From Emydura subglobosa (lineage: Eukaryota; Chordata; Testudines; Chelidae), in contig ML679966.1 in NCBI GenBank assembly GCA_007922225.1, positions 40,763,943-40,827,942 of the forward strand: a stretch of 64,000 nucleotides of DNA, read 5' to 3'. Positions within the stretch are counted from its first letter, which is position 1. Each line of letters begins with the position of its first letter. Shown in pieces: positions 58,201 through 64,000 of the stretch. The notes beneath the pieces were generated by a model that was not told where the DNA came from, ran no database searches, and worked only from the letters and a program-made list of their open reading frames with translations. The position numbers and the translations under genes are program-made.

Positions 58201-58717
58201 GTCACAAGAATGAATGATCAGAATTGGAATGTCTCCAATATTCTGAGAATGACAGAAGTGTGTTGTAATATTTTAACCTTTTTTATATTATTTTGATTGG
58301 CCTGGCATTCCTCTCCTCTCCCTATGCAGTCTAACAAAGCTGTGGGAAATGCTTGGGACTGGCCAGCCAATCTAAATACATAGATTGTCTAAAGCTCAAA
58401 CATTGCAGCAAACTATTACATTTCATAAAATTTATTAGGTATTAAAATTCCAATACCTCATGCCTGTGACAAAGATTGTAATGAGAGCTGAAACAGCACA
58501 ATATGAAGATTGCCATTACAATGGGAAATGTTAATAACTTACCCCATCCTAATTATAATTACTTCCTTTCACTGTCTATGTACAGCATGGAGATAATGAC
58601 CTTGTCTAGCGTCCCTAATCAAGAAGATTCTATTGTAGAAATACTAACTCTAACAGAGAAGTATAACTATATGTCTATATTGTGATAAAAAACCCTCCAG
58701 CACTGAGTTTTAGAGCC
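55276..58717. other. Unassigned DNA
   Basis: No gene in 3.4 kb. Around 56335-56480 are weak relatives of the GATTTTCAGAG/CTCAGCA palindromic MITEs. Around 57975-58055 is a TGTAAAT-type MITE. Confidence 0.45.
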
Positions 58718-58914
58718 CAGGTCAGCTGACTCAGGCTCATGACCTGCATGGCTATAAAATTGTAGTGTAGATGCTTGGGCTGGAGACCAGACTCTGAGAT
58801 TCCACCCCTCTCACAAGGTCTTAAAGCCCAGGCTCCAGCTCAAGTCTGATTGTCTACATTGCAATTTTATAGCCCCACAGGCCAAGCCCTGCAAGCAGGA
58901 GTTAGCTGACCCAG
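58718..58914. repeat. Foldback MITE
   Basis: Left arm CCAGGTCAGCTGACTCAGGC ... GGCTATAAAATTGTAGTGTA ... GGGCTGGAG (58718-58786) is inverted against CTCCAGCTCAAG ... CTACATTGCAATTTTATAGC ... AGCTGACCCAGG (58832-58914). GCAGTGTAGACCTGCA follows at about 58948. The TGTAGTGTAGA words link it to the hAT-type MITEs. Confidence 0.65.
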
Positions 58915-60990
58915 GCCAGCCACGGCCGTGCCACAGGTCTTTTATTGCAGTGTAGACCTGCAAGGGCTGCAGCCAGGCTACTGTGCATGCACAATGCTGC
59001 ATGCAGATCACTGAAGGCTATAGAAAGATTCTGGGTCAGACCCTAATACGTAAATGTGCTACTGATAGTCTGTAATACCTGCATATGTAACTATGAAAAC
59101 TAGTTGATCAGAAGCTTTGTGTGCAGGTATTTTTAAAAAAACAAAGTTGTGTTTGCACAAGTAGAGGCCATATTTGGAATTTTTTACCCTTTAATTCTAT
59201 CCAGATTGGTATCCTTTCTGGCTAAGTTGCACTGCTTTATACTTTCACTCTGGTAAGTAAAACCCATGTTAAAAATAATAGGCCAAATTCGGTGGACTGT
59301 ACTTGACTTCTGTGGGTGTTTTGCTTAGGGACTACAGAATTTTACCCAGCATTCTAGGAGAAACATTTATTTTAGGGTCTCACCTACTTTTACTTAATGG
59401 CCACTGCTAAATTTCGTGTAAAAGGAAGTGAATCTTTAGATATGTGTATGGTGGGTTGAGCATTCTTGTTTAGAAGAGGAATCTCAGACAGACTGAGACA
59501 GATTATATACAGTACATTGCTAGGACATGGAACCACTTAGCTGAAGGGAGACTGACATTAAGGGGAGTTAGTGTTTCTGGGTCATGAGACAATGTACCTG
59601 AGAAAGGGTTAAAGTGTACCTGCTGTGGACTCAAGCGCCAAGACAGAGTTGTGTTTGAGATGAACCTCTGAAGATGGAATTACTTGTGTGTGGCCCACCT
59701 CATTGAATTGCCCTCTATTGATAGATCACATCTGAAAGTTATTTTTCCTCATTGCCTACATGGCTTAATTTTTCTCTTCCTCTGCTATTGGTTTTTTATT
59801 TTAATGGTTCTCATCTAACTCTGAAATTTTTTGGAATAAAGATTATGTATAAAAATGCATCTTCTCTCATTGATTTCAATGGAAGCAGGAGGGTTTATTT
59901 TCCCTAACCCCTTAGTTTCTGTTTATTCATTGGAGCAAGTGAACAACAACAAAAAAAAAAAAGATGCGGGAGTTGCTGAAGTTGCTCTCATGGACTTTTG
60001 TAGGTTTGTAACTGGAACTTAATATTCTTGGGAGTTGCTAGAGGGTGCTTTCAGGGTGTCTTTCTAGTTCTGTTATCTGACTGTATAATCTATTAGCTTT
60101 TGAAAGAACTGTTTATCAATAGCGAATTCTATTTTACATGAATATCTAAGTCATTCTTAGGACTAGCGGAGGCATAAATGTTAAATATATGCAAGTTAAC
60201 ACAACATTACATGATGCCAGTAAAACAAAACTCCCATATTCTTAACAGCTTTACTTTTCAGTTCTGCATAGGGTCTTCAGTCCTCCAAATGGCTCCCTAT
60301 GTTGATTTCAATTGGAAATCTCTAACTCAAGCCTCCTACGTGATGTTGATCCATTCCCCTAGCTAATGAAAAAGTGAATCCACCAATAAGTTTCATGATG
60401 GAAATAATCACAGATATGACTTCTGGTTGGAATTAGAGTGCCTCTGGGGCTCTATTTATTAAAGATTGTAACATGGCAACTTAGGAAGCTGGAGAAGCCC
60501 ACTCCTGAAGTAATAGATATGTGTACAATACAGCATTAAAGGTGTTGGTCCAGCTGGGGAAAATAATAATAAATGTGTAACAATACAAAGCTGGTTTCCC
60601 AGAAAACATCCATGTATATTTCCTGTTATAATGCATGAACTGATGAACAGGGTTTACCTTCTTTCACTTTTAGGCACGGGCTCTCAAAATCTCAAGTTTA
60701 TTGGCATTCCTTATAGGAAAAAATTACCATCTGCTAGAGAATTCATTTTTCTCCTAAGTATTGTGATTTATAATTTCTCAGCAACAAGGTGGCTCAGAGC
60801 ATACATTATAATTAGTTTTATTTCACTAAACTATCATTTCTCACTCAAGTGCTCAATCAAGGATTGTGCCTGGGGTTGAATAAACCTATAAATCAGAGGA
60901 AGTGATGTCAGTGCACAATACTGAAGCTATTGTTACACTACAACAGCACAGATAGGAAGTCATATGACTCAACAAAAGCAAAAGTTCTAT
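58915..60990. other. Unassigned DNA
   Basis: No gene recognised. Poly(A) at about 59949-59961. Confidence 0.5.
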
Positions 60991-61087
60991 GGTCCTGATT
61001 CTGTCTGACTTGCACTGGTTGCACATACTCCACTGACTTCAGTGGGAGGATTCCTGACTTTAAACCATTTGAGATCAGAATCAGACC
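60991..61087. repeat. Palindromic MITE
   Basis: GGTCCTGATTCTGTCT (60991-61006) is inverted against AGATCAGAATCAGACC (61072-61087) with a CCACTGACTTCAGTGG centre. Same family as 10136-10207. Confidence 0.65.
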
Positions 61088-61584
61088 TCTAGAAGTTACC
61101 AAAGATGGAGATCATTAAAAAAATTCAGAAATGAGTTTTACATAAAGAATTAGAACTTGAATATCTTAATGATTTATTTATCAGCATAAGTAATATGCAC
61201 AGGTACAGATCTGCTACGCTGTAGCCAAATTTACTATCGACATACAGGATGCAACTCCACTGACTTGAAGAGAGGTGTGCCTTCTTAAACCAATGTTTAA
61301 TTTGGTTCACGTGGAATGCAATATTAAGTTTTAGCCCTGACATAGCCCTTTTTGTGTTCCAGATGCTTTGCAAATATTGGGTCAAACTCTGCTCAATTAC
61401 AGTCCATGTAACTCTGTGACTTCAATATAGTTACTCCAGAATCACAACAGTGCAGCGAAAAACAAAATTTGGCCCATTGATCACAATCTTCAAGCCCTTC
61501 AAGTTCATTCCAGTAGCCCTGCTGAAGTCAATGGGACACTCACGTGAATGTGGACTGCAGACAGCCCCATTATCCTTAAAACAG

Positions 61585-62100
61585 CCCAGTGAAATAGGCA
61601 AGTATCATCTCTGTTTTACACTTGGGGAAACTCAGACACAAAGGTTTTGACTTGCTCTCAAGGGCAAAGAGGGAGTCTGCTTGGAATTACAAATAATATT
61701 TAGCTCTTATGCTGTATTTCTTGTCCATAGACCCAAAATGCTCTACAAAGCTTTGTATTATTAAGTATTATTTATAGTTTACAGAGGAGTGAACTCAGGC
61801 ACAGGAAAATGAAATGCCAGATTGTGTCTTCAGCTCAGTGGTTGCCCAAAGGAGGAATCTTTCCTGAGCGCTCCTTAGGGCTGATGTGACTGCATCACCC
61901 TCAATGCAGTGCTGCAGCTAAAGGGCACAAACAAACTCTCTGTGGAGTATCCAATGCCATATAGCAAGTCGGTGGCACCACATGAATAGAAACCAGGACA
62001 ACTTACTCTTCAGTCACTTGGTCACTCTGCCTTCTAATTGGATTAGAACTCAGGACATTCTTGATTCTCAGCCATGGGCTCAAAGCACTAGACCAAGTAA
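61585..62100 (-). mobile_element. Two diverged MIR-like fragments
   Basis: TTTTACACTTGGGGAAACTC (61615-61634) and AATGCTCTACAAAGCTTTGT with GAGGAGTGAACTCAGGCACA (61738-61804), plus TAGAACTCAGGACATTC (62045-62061), are reverse-complement MIR words. The boundaries are approximate. Confidence 0.45.
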
Positions 62101-62284
62101 ATCTTCAATCTAGAAATAAACCACTAGTACGCTGTCAAGGGAGTTATATGACAATCCTTTTCAGTTACTGAAAGTCACACTTGTACCCACACAACATTGC
62201 AGAGTCTGATACTTGTATTTTATTGACTTTGTGTTCTGTTACATGTGTTGTGTTGTAATGTAATGGCAGCTGAGAGACAGGACT

Positions 62285-62440
62285 CAGCACACATGGGTTT
62301 TCCTGATTCTGCCACTGACTCAGTTGACTTTGGACAAATCTCTTTTATCATTCTATGCCTCACCTTTCCCCATCTGTAACCTGGTGATTTTAAAGAGCTT
62401 AATGAGATTTTTAAAGAGCTTTGAGACTGATAGAAGCTGG
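62285..62440 (+). mobile_element. MIR SINE
   Basis: GATTCTGCCACTGACTCAGT, GACTTTGGACAAATCTCTTT, CTATGCCTCACCTTTCCCCA and TCTGTAACCTGG match the MIR core. Confidence 0.65.
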
Positions 62441-63177
62441 GTTGCATATGTGCTAAGTATTGAGGTTATTGGGCCCGATTCTGTCTCACAGTTCGTGCTG
62501 AATAATATCCCAGCCGCGGAGGATCCTATTCATGCTACACTCAATTCAGCAACACTTTTAACTTTCACTGTAAAAACCAACCCACCAGCCAAAAACCTTG
62601 GAACATGCCTCAATTTTTTTAAAGTAAGAGTTGATGACTGCATGACTATTTTGATTGTGCCTTATATTTAATATACACATTATTCTATATCAGTAACAGT
62701 TACTCATATGCTACAGGTGAAGCAAGACTCCCAGGCTGCAGAAATATAAGTGCCTTGAATCCAAATGCTATATTCACTAAAACCTCCGGGAAAACAACTG
62801 GGCTTTTGCTCATGGGTGAGAGAATGGTTTTTGTTTTAACACGGTACATGACAATGAAGTCTCATGCTGTAGAGTCAGATGGAGTCTGCTTGCTACGTGA
62901 AACTGTAAAGTGGCTGGAAGCATACGTTTATGGGTGAGTTTTGCCTACATGCTCTCAGATCTCACCACTGTCCCCACAATCTGTTCCTATTAAAGATGTC
63001 ACACTCAGAGCAGCAGAAATGTTTCCATGTTTTTAATAGAAAATGGTGTTGCATTGAGCAAGGCAATAGCATGAGCCACAATTGCACAATCGATATTTTA
63101 AAAGGTTATTTATATTGGGTTTAACTTTTGGAAGATACATAGAACACTAGAGCCACTGAGTATTATACTACACATTT

Positions 63178-63365
63178 CCATTCTTTGCTGTGAAAGCCCT
63201 TTACAAATACTGAGTGTCAGGCCCCACATTTTAAAGATGGAGAAAGTTGAGATACACAGATGTGATTTATCCAAGGTCACAGTATGAGTCACTGGCAGAA
63301 CTGGAAACAGAATCAGTGGGTCCTGAGTCCTATGTCCCAGCCATTGAATTACAGCTATCTTTACA
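63178..63365 (-). mobile_element. MIR SINE
   Basis: AAAGCCCTTTACAAATACTG, TTTAAAGATGGAGAAAGTTG, CCAAGGTCACAGTATGAGTC and ACTGGCAGAACTGGAAACAG follow reverse-complement MIR. Confidence 0.65.
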
Positions 63366-64000
63366 TTACAGCAGATGTAATAAAACATAAAATCTACAGA
63401 ATGCAATTATCAGACCCAGCATCATTGCGTTGTTACAGCTCTGGTTTTCTATAATAGAAAAAGAATGTAACATTGACATGAGTGGGAGTTACTCAGATCC
63501 TGATAGGAAGCTATGGGTGCAAATGCTAGTAGAATTCTTTACATCTTTAATGAGAGTCTCTGAGCAGCTTACTGAACATGTTTCCCCTTATTTTACTTGG
63601 TTTTATTGGTAATTTTTATTACTTTTCTTTATTTTTTTGCATCCTAAATCCTTATGATTGTATCTCTAAAAGCAGAAGCAAAGTGATACAAATATATAGC
63701 ATATTTACTACCAAGATAGTGATTTCCCTAGCAACAATAACCATGTGGTGCTTTTCAACCTCGGTTTTGGACTGTTTTAATTATTTTGTTTGGACCATCT
63801 GACTAGAGAAGCCAGGGTGTAGTCATTACTGAAATCAGTGCATGGGACAGTAAATAAACTCTTAACAAGGGGGTAGACCAGGAAAATAACCTCTTCATTT
63901 CTGTTGTAACTGCCAAAGCCTCAGTACATGGAAGTCACAGAGGAAAGAGAAAGTCCTATGACATCAATGTTGCATCTATCCAAATGGATATTGAAATCCT
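63366..64000. other. Unassigned DNA
   Basis: No gene or known family recognised up to the window edge. Confidence 0.5.

Noticed and set aside
1..64000. CRISPR arrays, tRNA or rRNA genes, bacterial operons
   Set aside because: No regularly spaced direct repeats, cloverleaf or rRNA cores were seen, and the repeat content is clearly vertebrate.

Overview
This window is vertebrate nuclear DNA with no host protein-coding gene that I can recognise. It is AT-rich and all recognisable coding sequence belongs to transposable elements or relics of them. The mix points to a non-avian reptile, most likely a turtle: CR1 LINE fragments from several subfamilies, a Penelope-like element with its 3' tail, hAT-type MITEs with GTCTACACT-like inverted ends, many small palindromic MITEs, and old MIR copies. 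The organism call is an inference from repeat content. The window is probably intergenic or lies inside a very large intron.

Layout. 1-5 kb: a Penelope-like tail, a 0.7-kb foldback element with about 100-base inverted arms, a GC-rich LTR-like element (2396-3505, TSD CAGGT), and a Penelope-like GIY-YIG endonuclease remnant followed by its 3' UTR with a hammerhead-ribozyme-like core. 6-10.2 kb: hAT-type and palindromic MITEs. 12.49-19.85 kb: a decayed endogenous retrovirus on the minus strand (5' LTR at the right, gag, protease, reverse transcriptase, RNase H, integrase, almost no env, truncated 3' LTR at the left). 20-27.5 kb: mostly unassigned, with Penelope and LINE tails. 27.5-28.4 kb: two CR1 3' ends in tandem. 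28.8-28.96 kb: inverted Penelope tails. 33.7-37.5 kb: a second, oppositely oriented copy of the GC-rich LTR-like element (TSD AGGGA), another LTR-like block, two hAT-type MITEs and a possible Harbinger relic. 39.4-41.5 kb: a hAT transposase pseudogene of the DUF4371/ZMYM1-like kind. 41.8-44.2 kb: a 2.45-kb CR1 carrying part of the endonuclease and the reverse transcriptase. 45-64 kb: LINE, CR1 and MIR fragments, another inverted Penelope tail, MITEs, microsatellites and long unassigned stretches.

Nothing here works together as an operon or pathway. The most noteworthy signals are: (1) hammerhead-like cores in two Penelope-like tail families, two of whose copies are inverted-repeat tails; (2) a compact LTR-like family with two copies about 31 kb apart in opposite orientation, each with about 84-base terminal direct repeats and an exact 5-base target duplication; (3) a retrovirus in which several catalytic residues are altered by changes that all read as G-to-A on its coding strand. 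I found no CRISPR array, tRNA or rRNA gene, and no clear undescribed system. All homology calls come from reading the sequence, without database searches.
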